A DNA stretch of 32,057 nt from Candidatus Peregrinibacteria bacterium (GTDB lineage Bacteria; Patescibacteriota; Gracilibacteria; Peribacterales; Peribacteraceae), in contig JACPMB010000037.1 of assembly GCA_016186175.1 (NCBI GenBank), positions 1-32,057 of the forward strand, written 5' to 3'. The notes below the pieces were generated by a model that was given only the letters and a program-made list of their open reading frames with translations, did not search any database and was not told where the DNA came from. This document shows, piece by piece, positions 14,714 through 22,071 of this stretch (the stretch's first letter is position 1; each line of letters opens with the position of its first letter). The translations under genes were made by a program, and so were the position numbers.

Positions 14714-15832
14714 ATGCCACTTAGAATTGGAATCGTCGGTTTGCCGAATGTAGGCAAATCAACTCTCTTCAACGCGCTCACGAAGAGCATGGGCGCGCAA
14801 GCTGCCAATTACCCTTTTTGCACAATTGATCCCAACGTCGGAATTGTGGCGGTGCCGGATGATCGCCTTAATGCGCTGGCTGCCTTGGTAAAGCCGCGGA
14901 AAGTAGTTCCAGCGACAGTGGAGTTCGTGGATATCGCCGGTCTTGTAAGGGGCGCTAGCGCTGGAGAAGGCCTGGGAAACAAATTTTTGAGCCACATCCG
15001 CGAAGTGGACGCGATATGTCACGTCGTCCGCGCCTTCGAGAGTGGTGACATCCTCCACGTGGAAGGCTCGGTTGATCCAAAAAGGGATCGCGAAACGATT
15101 GATACCGAACTCGCGCTGGCCGATTTGGAGACTATCAAGAAGCGCATCGAACGCATTCAGGGCGCAGCGCGGACGGGGAACAAGGAGGCGAAAACTGAAC
15201 TCGCGCTGACGGAGAAGATCAAAGCTGTTTTAGAGCGCGGCGGACCCGCATCATCCGTCGCGTTTGATGATGATGAACCTCCGCTCGCGGAGGATATGCA
15301 ACTGCTTACTCTGAAACCCGTGATCTACGCGGTGAACGCCTCGGAGGAGCAGATGAAATCACTGACGCCGGAGAATGCCAGTCGGAAACTCTTTCTTGCC
15401 TCTTCCGCCGAAGCTGGTGATGGCCGCGAAACGGAGCTCGTCATCATTTCCGCCAAAATCGAAGAAGATATGCAGACATTGACTCCGGAGGAATCCAGGA
15501 TATTCCTTAAAGACCTCGGCGTGGAATCTTCGGGGCTCGATCGCCTGATCCGCGCGGCATACCGCCTGCTCGGGTATATCACGTATTTCACAGCGGGACC
15601 GGAGGAAGTGCGCGCGTGGACGATACGCCGCGGGTGGGCGGCGTCGCGAGCGGCGGGAGTTATACACACGGATTTCGAAAAAGGTTTCATCTGCGCCGAA
15701 ACTATATCGTACAAGGATTTTATTCAGTTTGGATCGGAACTGAAAGCCAAAGAAGCCGGAAAGATGCGACAGGAAGGAAAATCGTATGTCGTGCAGGACG
15801 GGGACGTGATGCATTTTAGATTCAACGTGTGA
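14714..15832 (+). CDS. ychF: YchF/Obg-family GTPase (redox-regulated ATPase)
   Basis: Universally conserved P-loop protein of 372 aa, family length about 363. The G1 motif is GLPNVGKST (residues 8-16). The family sequence NYPFCTIDPNVGIV follows, then DIAGLVRGASAGEGLGNKFLSHIREVD, with DIAG as the G3 motif. A coiled-coil-like segment (about 135-185) and the C-terminal TGS domain (ITYFTAGPEEVRAWTI through the end at VMHFRFNV) complete the family layout. YchF binds ATP rather than GTP and associates with the ribosome. The start giving MPLRIGIVG matches the family; two ATGs further upstream are inside or before the -10 box. The RNHCP gene follows 15 bases later. Confidence 0.96.
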   Translation: MPLRIGIVGLPNVGKSTLFNALTKSMGAQAANYPFCTIDPNVGIVAVPDDRLNALAALVKPRKVVPATVEFVDIAGLVRGASAGEGLGNKFLSHIREVDAICHVVRAFESGDILHVEGSVDPKRDRETIDTELALADLETIKKRIERIQGAARTGNKEAKTELALTEKIKAVLERGGPASSVAFDDDEPPLAEDMQLLTLKPVIYAVNASEEQMKSLTPENASRKLFLASSAEAGDGRETELVIISAKIEEDMQTLTPEESRIFLKDLGVESSGLDRLIRAAYRLLGYITYFTAGPEEVRAWTIRRGWAASRAAGVIHTDFEKGFICAETISYKDFIQFGSELKAKEAGKMRQEGKSYVVQDGDVMHFRFNV

Positions 15833-15847
15833 AAGTGAATTTTTCCC

Positions 15848-16156
15848 ATGCTTCGTATGCCGTTCATTGCGCGCGAAGAACCGTTCATCTGCGAACACTG
15901 CATGGAGCCGGTTGCTCCGATTCTTCACGGCACATACAGAAATCATTGCCCGCGATGCCTTTGGAGCAAACATGTGGATGACGAGGGTCCGGGAGACAGG
16001 GCTTCCGCCTGCGGCGGCATGATGCGGCCGGCGGCGCTCGATCGGAGGGGCGGGAAAGGATGGGTTGTGATTCATGAATGCGAGAAGTGCGGGAAAACGA
16101 TATCCAACAAATTCTCAGACGATGACCAATGGGAGCGGATATTGCAATTCACGTAG
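15848..16156 (+). CDS. RNHCP domain zinc protein
   Basis: Small protein of 102 aa matching the RNHCP family, named after its conserved motif, seen here in YRNHCPRCLWSKH (about residues 35-47). Four Cys pairs or singles are visible: CEHC near 17-20, CPRC near 39-42, a lone Cys in ACGGMM near 56, and CEKC near 79-82. Together they suggest one or two zinc-binding sites. The function of the family is unknown. The ATG at 15857 (MPFIAREEPF) is an alternative start three residues in. The gene lies 15 bases after ychF on the same strand, so it is probably co-transcribed. Confidence 0.85.
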   Translation: MLRMPFIAREEPFICEHCMEPVAPILHGTYRNHCPRCLWSKHVDDEGPGDRASACGGMMRPAALDRRGGKGWVVIHECEKCGKTISNKFSDDDQWERILQFT

Positions 16157-16214
16157 AGCTGCGCCAGTATTGGAACATCAGGCACGGAAATTCCCGTGCA
16201 GAATCTCTTCCCGT

Positions 16215-16604
16215 ATGCGCAGGATCGTTCCGCTTCTAGGCTGTCTCTTTCTCTTAGTCCTGGCTGCCTGCGGCACTGATTCGTTTGAAATCCGCAACAG
16301 CAACGGGCGGATAGTCGGCGCGATTGACATGCAGGGCGTCAAGACCGCCATTCTCTTGAACACTCACGGCGACGTGCTCGGAAAAGTGCGCGGCAAAGTA
16401 ATCCGTGACGACGCCGGCAGGAATGTCGGCGGCGTAGCGGAACGGGACGGCAGCACCGTTATTCTGGGCCCGGGAGGCGACGCTCTTGGAACCGTGAAGG
16501 ACGGCGATTGCTACGGAAAAGGAAACGGAAAGCTCGGAGGCGTGAGCGGCGCAGCGGATGCGGAAGCGGCTGCCGCGGCATGCCTGCTGTTTTTTCTGCG
16601 ATAG
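16215..16604 (+). CDS. small lipoprotein, function unknown
   Basis: Predicted lipoprotein of 129 aa. Residues 1-18 form a signal peptide with Arg residues and a hydrophobic core, ending in the lipobox LAAC with the lipidated Cys at position 19. The mature part has a Gly/Asp-rich pattern of short beta-like repeats (GRIVGAID, GDVLGKVRGKV, GRNVGGVAERDG, GDALGTVKDGDC), similar in rhythm to repeated strand-turn units. The C-terminus is Ala-rich and ends in a short hydrophobic run. A longer frame starting at 16074 overlaps the RNHCP gene and is rejected. The 58-base gap before it contains a hairpin, GCACGG-AAATTC-CCGTGC. It converges on nrdJ with a 46-base gap. Confidence 0.7.
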   Translation: MRRIVPLLGCLFLLVLAACGTDSFEIRNSNGRIVGAIDMQGVKTAILLNTHGDVLGKVRGKVIRDDAGRNVGGVAERDGSTVILGPGGDALGTVKDGDCYGKGNGKLGGVSGAADAEAAAAACLLFFLR

Positions 16605-16650
16605 CTGGGTTACATGACCACGAGTGCATTATCGCGCCCAGCAGCCAAAA

Positions 16651-19600
16651 TCAGCTGCAACCCGACGTCGCCCCGCAGTCCAGGCAGACTTCGCACGAAC
16701 CGTTCCTTTTCATCTTGAAGCTTCCGCACCCGGAGCACATTGACCCCGTATACCCCTGGAGTTTCGCCTGCGCCATCCTGCCGCTGCCGGTTTCAACCGC
16801 GTTCACGCCTTCCGTCACCTCGCGTCGCGTCTTTTCTTCCACGCGTTGTGACATTTCTGCGCTGCTGACCGGTTCATCACCTTGAAGCAGCGCAGGATGT
16901 AATCCGTAAGATGCCGATGATCCCTCGTCAACAACCGGCAGCCGCATCGCAAACGCTTCCTTGCTCTTGCTGCCGACGGCATGCGCCTGCTCCACGAGTT
17001 CGCTGTTGTGGAATTTCTTTGCATTGTCTTTGGACATGAATTTGAGCGCCAGCCATCGGCCCAGATAATCCATGACGCTGCGGACGATCGGTATTTCCCT
17101 GTTGGCCGTCATGCCCATCGGCTCGAACCGCGTTCCAACCAATTTTTCGCACAGGCTCTCGAGCGGCACGCCGTACTGCAGGTTCATGCTCAAGCTGATC
17201 GCCAGGGTATCCATTACTCCGCTCAAGGTGCTTCCTTCTTTGCTCATCCTGATGAAGATTTCGCCAGGCGAGCCGTCCTCGTACGTGCCGACGTGAATGT
17301 AGCCCTCGTGCCCTGCGATGCTGAACTTATGCGCAATCGCGAGCCGTTCGTCCGGGAGCTTGCGACGGCGCGGAACCTCCTTAACGACGACCTTCTCGAT
17401 CGTCCGGACTTCGCCGTGATTCTTGGAATCAGATTTGCCGCTCAACGCCTGGCTCATCTTTGAACCGTCGCGATACAGCGCGTTCGCCTTGACTCCCAGT
17501 TTCCAGCTGAGCAGATACGCGTTTTTGACGTCTTCCACCGTCGCCTCCGCCGGCAGGTTGATGGTCTTGCTTATAGCCCCGCTGATAAACGATTGCGCGC
17601 CAGCCATCATGCGGATGTGGCCTTCGGCACTGATGAAGCGCCTGCCTGTTTTGCCGCATTTGCTGGCGCAATCGAAGACCTGCAGATGATCTTGGCTAAG
17701 ATGCGGCGCGCCCTCGACGGTCATGTGTCCGCAAATCACGACATTTGCTTCTTCGATCTGTTCCGGCGTAAAGCCGAGACCACGCAGGACGCTGAAATCG
17801 CCATCGGCGATCTGGCCTCTGGTGAATCCCAGGCGTGCCATGGTTTTTTCGCCCAGAGTCCACTTGTTGAAGGCAAATCCTAGTTCAAACACCTGCGGCA
17901 GATGCTTCTCGACGTTCGCTATGTCCTCGTCGTTGAATCCTTTTTGCTTGAGAGCCACTCGATTTATGTGCGGAGCGCCCTCCAGGCTCAGCGTTCCCAT
18001 GACGTATTTCATGATTTCCTGCACCTGCCGTTCGTCATAGCCAAGCGCGCTTAAAGCGGGCTTAACTGATTGATTCGCAATCTTCATATATCCGCCTCCC
18101 GCCAGTTTCTTAAATTTCACTAGGGCGAAATCCGGCTCCACGCCGGTCGTATCGCAATCCATCAGCAGTCCTATGGTGCCGGTCGGCGCTATAACAGTCA
18201 CCTGCGCGTTGTGGAAGCCTTCTTTTTCGCCTTTTGCCAGAGTGCGGTCCCACGCGGCTTTGGCGGCTTGCAGCAGGTCCGGCGGGCAATCTTCCTGATT
18301 GATACCGACCGGCGGAACGTGCAGCCCCTCATACTCGCGCGCGGGCGCGTCGTACGCGGCGCGCCGATGATTGCGAATGACACGCAACATGTGTTCGCAG
18401 TTGTGCCGGAATTCCGGGAACGTTCCCAGTGCGCGCGCCATTTCCGCGGACACGAAGTAACTTTCGCCGGTCATAATCGCCGTGATCGCGCCGCATATCG
18501 CGCGTCCTTTGGAAGAATCGTAAGGAATGCCCATGCGCATCAGCATGGCTCCCAGATTCGCGTAGCCGAGCCCGAGCGTGCGGAATTTGTAGCTCAATCC
18601 GGCGATTTCCCTGCTTGGGAATTGAGCCATCAAAACGGAAATTTCGAGCACGATCGTCCAGAGATGGACGGCATGTATGAAATGCTCGACTTCAAACTTC
18701 CGACATTCCGCGTCATAAAACTTGATTAGATTTATCGAAGCCAGATTGCACGCGGTGTTGTCGAGGAACATGTATTCACTGCACGGGTTAGAGGCGTTGA
18801 TGCGGCCGGCTTCCGGGCACGTGTGCCAGTCGTTGATAGTCGTGTCGTATTGGACGCCTGGATCGGCGCATGCCCACGCTGCGTATCCGATCTGATCCCA
18901 TAGATAACGTGCTTTAAGCGTCTTGCACGGCTTTGGCCCCCTGCCTTCTTCCGCGGCTTTCCTGAGCTCCGTGCGCCATACCAGGTTCCAATCGCCGTCT
19001 TGTTCCAGAACTTCGAAGAATGCGTGCGGAACCCTGATGGAATTGTTGGAATTCTGGCCGGATACCGTAAGGTACGCCTCTCCGTTGAAATCAGTGTCGT
19101 AGCCAGCGCCTGCCATAGCCGCCACTTTTTTCTCTTCTTTCACCTTCCAGTTGATGAATTCTTCGATATCCGGATGATCAAGATCCAGACAGACCATCTT
19201 TGCCGCTCTGCGCGTGGTGCCGCCGGACTTTATCGCTCCCGCCGCCCGATCGCCGATCTTAAGGAAGCTCATGAGCCCGGAGCTACGGCCGCCTCCGCTG
19301 AGCGGCTCGCCGTCGCCACGGAGCTTGCTGAAATTCGTGCCGGTCCCCGACCCGAATTTGAACAGGCGCGCTTCACGAACCCAAAGGTCCATGATCCCCC
19401 CTTCGTTGACCATGTCATCCTCGACGGACTGGATGAAACACGCGTGCGGCTGCGGATGCGTGTAAGCGTCCACGCTGCGTTTTATTTCTCCGGTCTCCGG
19501 TTCGCAGTAATAATGGCCCTGCGCCGGCCCGGCTATGCCGTAAGCATGATGGAGACCGGTATTGAACCATTGCGGGCTGTTCGGCGCGGCCATCTGGTGG

Positions 19601-20169
19601 ACCAGCATGTGACTGAGCTCGTCTTCAAAGGCCTGCGCATCCTGCTTTGTTTCAAAGTATCCGTGGCGCTCGCCCCACCACCGCCAGCATCCTGCCAGCC
19701 GCCTGATCACCTGCTTTACGCTTCTTTCAGGACCGGTTACGACTTCGCCTTTGTCGTTTTTTACAACGCTGCCGGTCGCGTCAACCTGCGGCACGCCGGC
19801 TTTTCGAAAATATTTGCTGACCATTATGTCGGTGGCGACCTGGCTCCAATCAGCCGGTATCTCGGCCCCTTGCATTTCAAACACTACTGAGCCGTCGGTA
19901 TTCACTATGCGGCTGATGCGATTTTCGTAGACAACGCGCTCAAGCGGGTCGGCGCCGACTGTCGTGAAAACACGCGGGATCGTAAGAGCCCCGCCTGTCC
20001 GCCGACGACCATAATCATTTACCACCGAACGCAGCGATGTCATAGCTTCTCCTTTCTTAAGGCGCGGAATCACTCCGCTGCCGCCGATGCCCCTGGAGGA
20101 GGATTTGCCGCCGGGTCCTTGTGCCTTAAAGCCGGATGCAGGCGCGGCGGAAGATGGCGTGGAGTTCAT
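16651..20169 (-). CDS. nrdJ: B12-dependent (class II) ribonucleotide reductase
   Basis: Adenosylcobalamin-dependent ribonucleotide reductase of the long NrdJ type, 1172 aa, making deoxyribonucleotides. Family blocks appear in order: APNSPQWFNTGLHHAYGI near 200, HACFIQSVEDDMVNEGG with the substrate-site Cys, the LFKFGSGTGTNFS block, the catalytic NPCSEYMFLDN block (the Asn-Cys-Glu set on the active loop), and PTGTIGLLMDCDTTGVEPDFALVKFK. A TSCPD-like domain lies near 960-1060 (IHVGTYEDGSPGEIFIRMSKEG). The C-terminal CSGCG/CEVCLDCG Cys cluster probably takes electrons from thioredoxin. The ATG at 20169 is preferred over a GTG at 20223. No class I or III subunits or cobalamin genes are in the window. 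It lies downstream of ribD but is separated by a large inverted repeat. Confidence 0.95.
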   Translation of the reverse strand: MNSTPSSAAPASGFKAQGPGGKSSSRGIGGSGVIPRLKKGEAMTSLRSVVNDYGRRRTGGALTIPRVFTTVGADPLERVVYENRISRIVNTDGSVVFEMQGAEIPADWSQVATDIMVSKYFRKAGVPQVDATGSVVKNDKGEVVTGPERSVKQVIRRLAGCWRWWGERHGYFETKQDAQAFEDELSHMLVHQMAAPNSPQWFNTGLHHAYGIAGPAQGHYYCEPETGEIKRSVDAYTHPQPHACFIQSVEDDMVNEGGIMDLWVREARLFKFGSGTGTNFSKLRGDGEPLSGGGRSSGLMSFLKIGDRAAGAIKSGGTTRRAAKMVCLDLDHPDIEEFINWKVKEEKKVAAMAGAGYDTDFNGEAYLTVSGQNSNNSIRVPHAFFEVLEQDGDWNLVWRTELRKAAEEGRGPKPCKTLKARYLWDQIGYAAWACADPGVQYDTTINDWHTCPEAGRINASNPCSEYMFLDNTACNLASINLIKFYDAECRKFEVEHFIHAVHLWTIVLEISVLMAQFPSREIAGLSYKFRTLGLGYANLGAMLMRMGIPYDSSKGRAICGAITAIMTGESYFVSAEMARALGTFPEFRHNCEHMLRVIRNHRRAAYDAPAREYEGLHVPPVGINQEDCPPDLLQAAKAAWDRTLAKGEKEGFHNAQVTVIAPTGTIGLLMDCDTTGVEPDFALVKFKKLAGGGYMKIANQSVKPALSALGYDERQVQEIMKYVMGTLSLEGAPHINRVALKQKGFNDEDIANVEKHLPQVFELGFAFNKWTLGEKTMARLGFTRGQIADGDFSVLRGLGFTPEQIEEANVVICGHMTVEGAPHLSQDHLQVFDCASKCGKTGRRFISAEGHIRMMAGAQSFISGAISKTINLPAEATVEDVKNAYLLSWKLGVKANALYRDGSKMSQALSGKSDSKNHGEVRTIEKVVVKEVPRRRKLPDERLAIAHKFSIAGHEGYIHVGTYEDGSPGEIFIRMSKEGSTLSGVMDTLAISLSMNLQYGVPLESLCEKLVGTRFEPMGMTANREIPIVRSVMDYLGRWLALKFMSKDNAKKFHNSELVEQAHAVGSKSKEAFAMRLPVVDEGSSASYGLHPALLQGDEPVSSAEMSQRVEEKTRREVTEGVNAVETGSGRMAQAKLQGYTGSMCSGCGSFKMKRNGSCEVCLDCGATSGCS

Positions 20170-20303
20170 AAAAACCGTGGAAACGATGAAGTATGGAAAT
20201 TCGGGTTCCTGAACGCAAAACACAACCTATAGGCGCTCCGAGACAACAGTGGCACAAGATATTGACGAACATTGATGCGGTCAATAGAGCAGCAACATGG
20301 AAG

Positions 20304-20371
20304 CGCCAAATGGAAAATGGAAAATGGAACACCGCACATAATTTCGCACAATTGCCATTTTCCATTTGGCG
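20304..20371. repeat. 17-bp perfect inverted repeat with heptamer repeats
   Basis: Arms CGCCAAATGGAAAATGG (20304-20320) and its exact complement (20355-20371) flank a 34-base loop. The left arm runs into tandem TGGAAAA heptamers (20311-20331). It lies between the ribD stop and nrdJ, so it may act as a terminator or processing site, or be a small mobile element. No T-tract follows the stem on the minus strand. The rest of the ribD-nrdJ gap holds no gene. Confidence 0.75.
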
Positions 20372-20386
20372 GTTTTAGGAACCGCC
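20368..20386. repeat. hairpin containing the ribD stop codon
   Basis: GGCGGTT and AACCGCC form a perfect seven-base stem with a five-base loop that contains the ribD stop codon. It shares bases with the neighbouring 17-bp inverted repeat, so the two structures exclude each other. Confidence 0.6.
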
Positions 20387-21415
20387 CACAAGCGTTACAT
20401 CTTCATCCACGAGTCCGGCAGACCTGAAGACTTGCCACGTTTTGCCTCCACCTTCCACCAGAATGGATGTTATTCCGCAAAAATCCTCGCAAGGAGTCAT
20501 CAACGCGCTCCAGAGCGCCAACCAATCGAAGATGGCCCCCGCTTTCGGTATAGAAAGCATTCGTACCCCGCGCTCATGCAATGCCGCAGTTTTCTCCGGA
20601 TCAGTGGCAGCCGCCTGCGGCGTCACGCACAAAATCGTTCGGCGCCGTTCATTATCCGAAATCAGTCTTGCTCTTAGATCAATTTTCATGTTCGGATCAA
20701 GTATTATCCTGAAAGGATTAATGGAATTATTTAAATTTGCCTTCTTTTCGTTGAGCCCTTCTGTAAAAGAAAAAACTGGATTATGATCAAATCGTATGTT
20801 CAATTGTGGATTGTCACTTATCACCGTGCCGATGCCGATCAGTATTGCATCGTGCGTTGCGCGCAAAAAACAATGAGACCAAGCATCCTGCTCAGGCGAA
20901 GTGATCTTGAGCATAGATCCATCATCATTGGCAATCGAACCAGAGCGTGACACTGCCTGCTTCAAAGTGATGTAAGGACGCCGTTTTTTTCTGACCTGAA
21001 TAAATCCTTTGTTCAGTCTTTCGCAGAGCGCCTGCTCAAAAGGGCCAATGACTATAACGCCTGCCTCTTGCAATGCTTTAATTCCCTTTCCAGATATTCT
21101 TGCATCAGGATCATCCATTCCATACACGACCGTTTTTACACCTTTTTGGATAATTACATCGGTGCAAGGAGGAGTCTTGCCGTAATGACAGCAGGGCTCA
21201 AGGTTCACGTATAACGTGTCCTGAGGTTCTACGGAGCTATACGACTCCAAAAGCGCACGCTCCGCGTGGAGACCGCCAAATGAGTCATGGAATGCCTCTG
21301 CGATTACCGTCCCATTGCGCACAAGGACGGCCCCTACCAGAGCGCCATTGCCGACTCTCCCTCGTCCAATCGCAGCAAGTTCCAGGCACCGGTGCATGAA
21401 GGCGGGATCGAACAC
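20375..21415 (-). CDS. ribD: RibD-like deaminase/reductase, C-terminus short
   Basis: Riboflavin-pathway protein with two domains, 346 aa. The N-terminal deaminase has the zinc site H50-A-E52 and PCC/C (C75 and C84 in EPCCHYGKTPPC). The usual PNPxVG substrate loop reads GNGALVG here, a notable departure. The reductase domain begins near 145 (RRPYITLKQAVSRSGSIA) and reaches ILVEGGGKTWQVFRSAGLVDE. The protein then stops after only seven more residues, whereas known RibD proteins continue for about 50. The stop lies in a hairpin next to an inverted repeat. A GTG start is used, with TATCAT (21423-21428) seven bases before it. No other riboflavin gene is in the window. It may be a decaying or altered enzyme. 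Confidence 0.85.
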   Translation of the reverse strand: MFDPAFMHRCLELAAIGRGRVGNGALVGAVLVRNGTVIAEAFHDSFGGLHAERALLESYSSVEPQDTLYVNLEPCCHYGKTPPCTDVIIQKGVKTVVYGMDDPDARISGKGIKALQEAGVIVIGPFEQALCERLNKGFIQVRKKRRPYITLKQAVSRSGSIANDDGSMLKITSPEQDAWSHCFLRATHDAILIGIGTVISDNPQLNIRFDHNPVFSFTEGLNEKKANLNNSINPFRIILDPNMKIDLRARLISDNERRRTILCVTPQAAATDPEKTAALHERGVRMLSIPKAGAIFDWLALWSALMTPCEDFCGITSILVEGGGKTWQVFRSAGLVDEDVTLVGGS

Positions 21416-21422
21416 GACCGGA

Positions 21423-21428
21423 ATGATA
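21423..21428 (-). promoter_or_regulatory. -10 box for ribD (leaderless GTG)
   Basis: Minus-strand TATCAT (5/6) lies between the trpR-like stop and the ribD GTG, seven bases from the GTG. No clear -35 is visible, so this may be weak and ribD may mainly be read from the upstream promoter. Confidence 0.35.
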
Positions 21429-21441
21429 GAGGACAGCGCTT

Positions 21442-21861
21442 TCAGAGAATCGGGTGGCTACCCGATATTTTTTCCAGATATTTCTGCAAAACAGATGGAG
21501 ATGCCTTTATTTCTGTTTCTAAGGCCCCCTGGAGCGTCGGCTGCATGCGGTGATGCCTATGAACGTGAAGTATCTTCCGATAGCCTCCGGGGCCGTTTTC
21601 GATGAATTTGGCGACCCGGGTGATCGTCGTGGTGCTTGCGCCAGTCTGGCGGGCTACCTCGCGGTAACTGAGGCCCCTGGCCAGCTGCCGTGCGACCTCC
21701 AACCGCTCGCCCCATGCCTGCAGCTCACTGAGCGTCCCCACATCGCGCAAAAAGCTCCCCATGTCTTCCTCAGTTTTGCATGCCAGAAGCGCATGACAGA
21801 GAGCTTTGAACCATGGCTCTCTGCGATATGAATCTTCGGTGAAGCGTTTGCGAGTTGGCAT
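21442..21861 (-). CDS. TrpR/YerC-family DNA-binding regulator
   Basis: Helical DNA-binding protein of 139 aa related to TrpR and the YerC/YecD group. The N-terminal helices include FLRDVGTLSELQAWGERLEVARQL, where L-x-E-x-x-x-x-x-x-R spacing matches the TrpR fold. The helix-turn-helix is GLSYREVARQTGASTTTITRVAKFI (about 64-88), read as two 12-residue parts. A C-terminal tail of about 45 residues extends beyond the usual 95-100 aa of YerC and may bind a ligand or partner. Its ligand is unknown; YerC proteins lack a proven tryptophan response. ribD follows 26 bases after its stop on the same strand, so it may control ribD and itself. An AATAAT -10 with a TGC extension lies four bases before the ATG. 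Confidence 0.8.
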   Translation of the reverse strand: MPTRKRFTEDSYRREPWFKALCHALLACKTEEDMGSFLRDVGTLSELQAWGERLEVARQLARGLSYREVARQTGASTTTITRVAKFIENGPGGYRKILHVHRHHRMQPTLQGALETEIKASPSVLQKYLEKISGSHPIL

Positions 21862-21865
21862 GACA

Positions 21866-21895
21866 ATTATTGCATGATTGCCCTGATATTGTTGA
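21866..21895 (-). promoter_or_regulatory. promoter of trpR-like gene
   Basis: On the minus strand TCAACA (21890-21895) is followed after 18 bases by AATAAT (21866-21871, 5/6, TGC extension). The ATG at 21861 begins four bases later, at the edge of what a leaderless start allows. Confidence 0.45.
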
Positions 21896-21956
21896 TGCTA
21901 CGCAGATGAATGTCAATGTTTTACCACAGTGATACGAACAAGATGATTAAATCGCG

Positions 21957-22071
21957 TATAATACACATGCGCACTTCATTTGCGAGAAGAAGAGTTACTC
22001 GAGACGGCGCATTTTGTTGCGATACACGCAGTGTAGCACGGCGTAATTGTGTTTTGAGACGGATCGCATGA
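21957..22071 (+). other. consensus -10 with 34-codon antisense ORF
   Basis: A perfect TATAAT (21957-21962) is followed four bases later by an ATG (21967) opening 34 codons, rich in Arg, to a TGA at 22069-22071. The ORF runs antisense to the 3' end of the Cys-rich gene. It could be a small leaderless protein, an antisense RNA or coincidence. No good -35 is visible. The remainder of the gap at 21862-21975 shows only the trpR-like promoter. Confidence 0.25.

Noticed and set aside
16604-16642. Terminator between the lipoprotein gene and nrdJ
   Set aside because: GCTGGG and CCCAGC could pair, but the loop is 27 bases and no T-tract follows on either strand, so the support is too weak to annotate.
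20170-20223. GTG start for nrdJ at 20223
   Set aside because: The extra 18 residues (FCVQEPEFPYFIVSTVF) do not look like the family N-terminus, and a CATACT box lies inside that stretch, upstream of the ATG at 20169.
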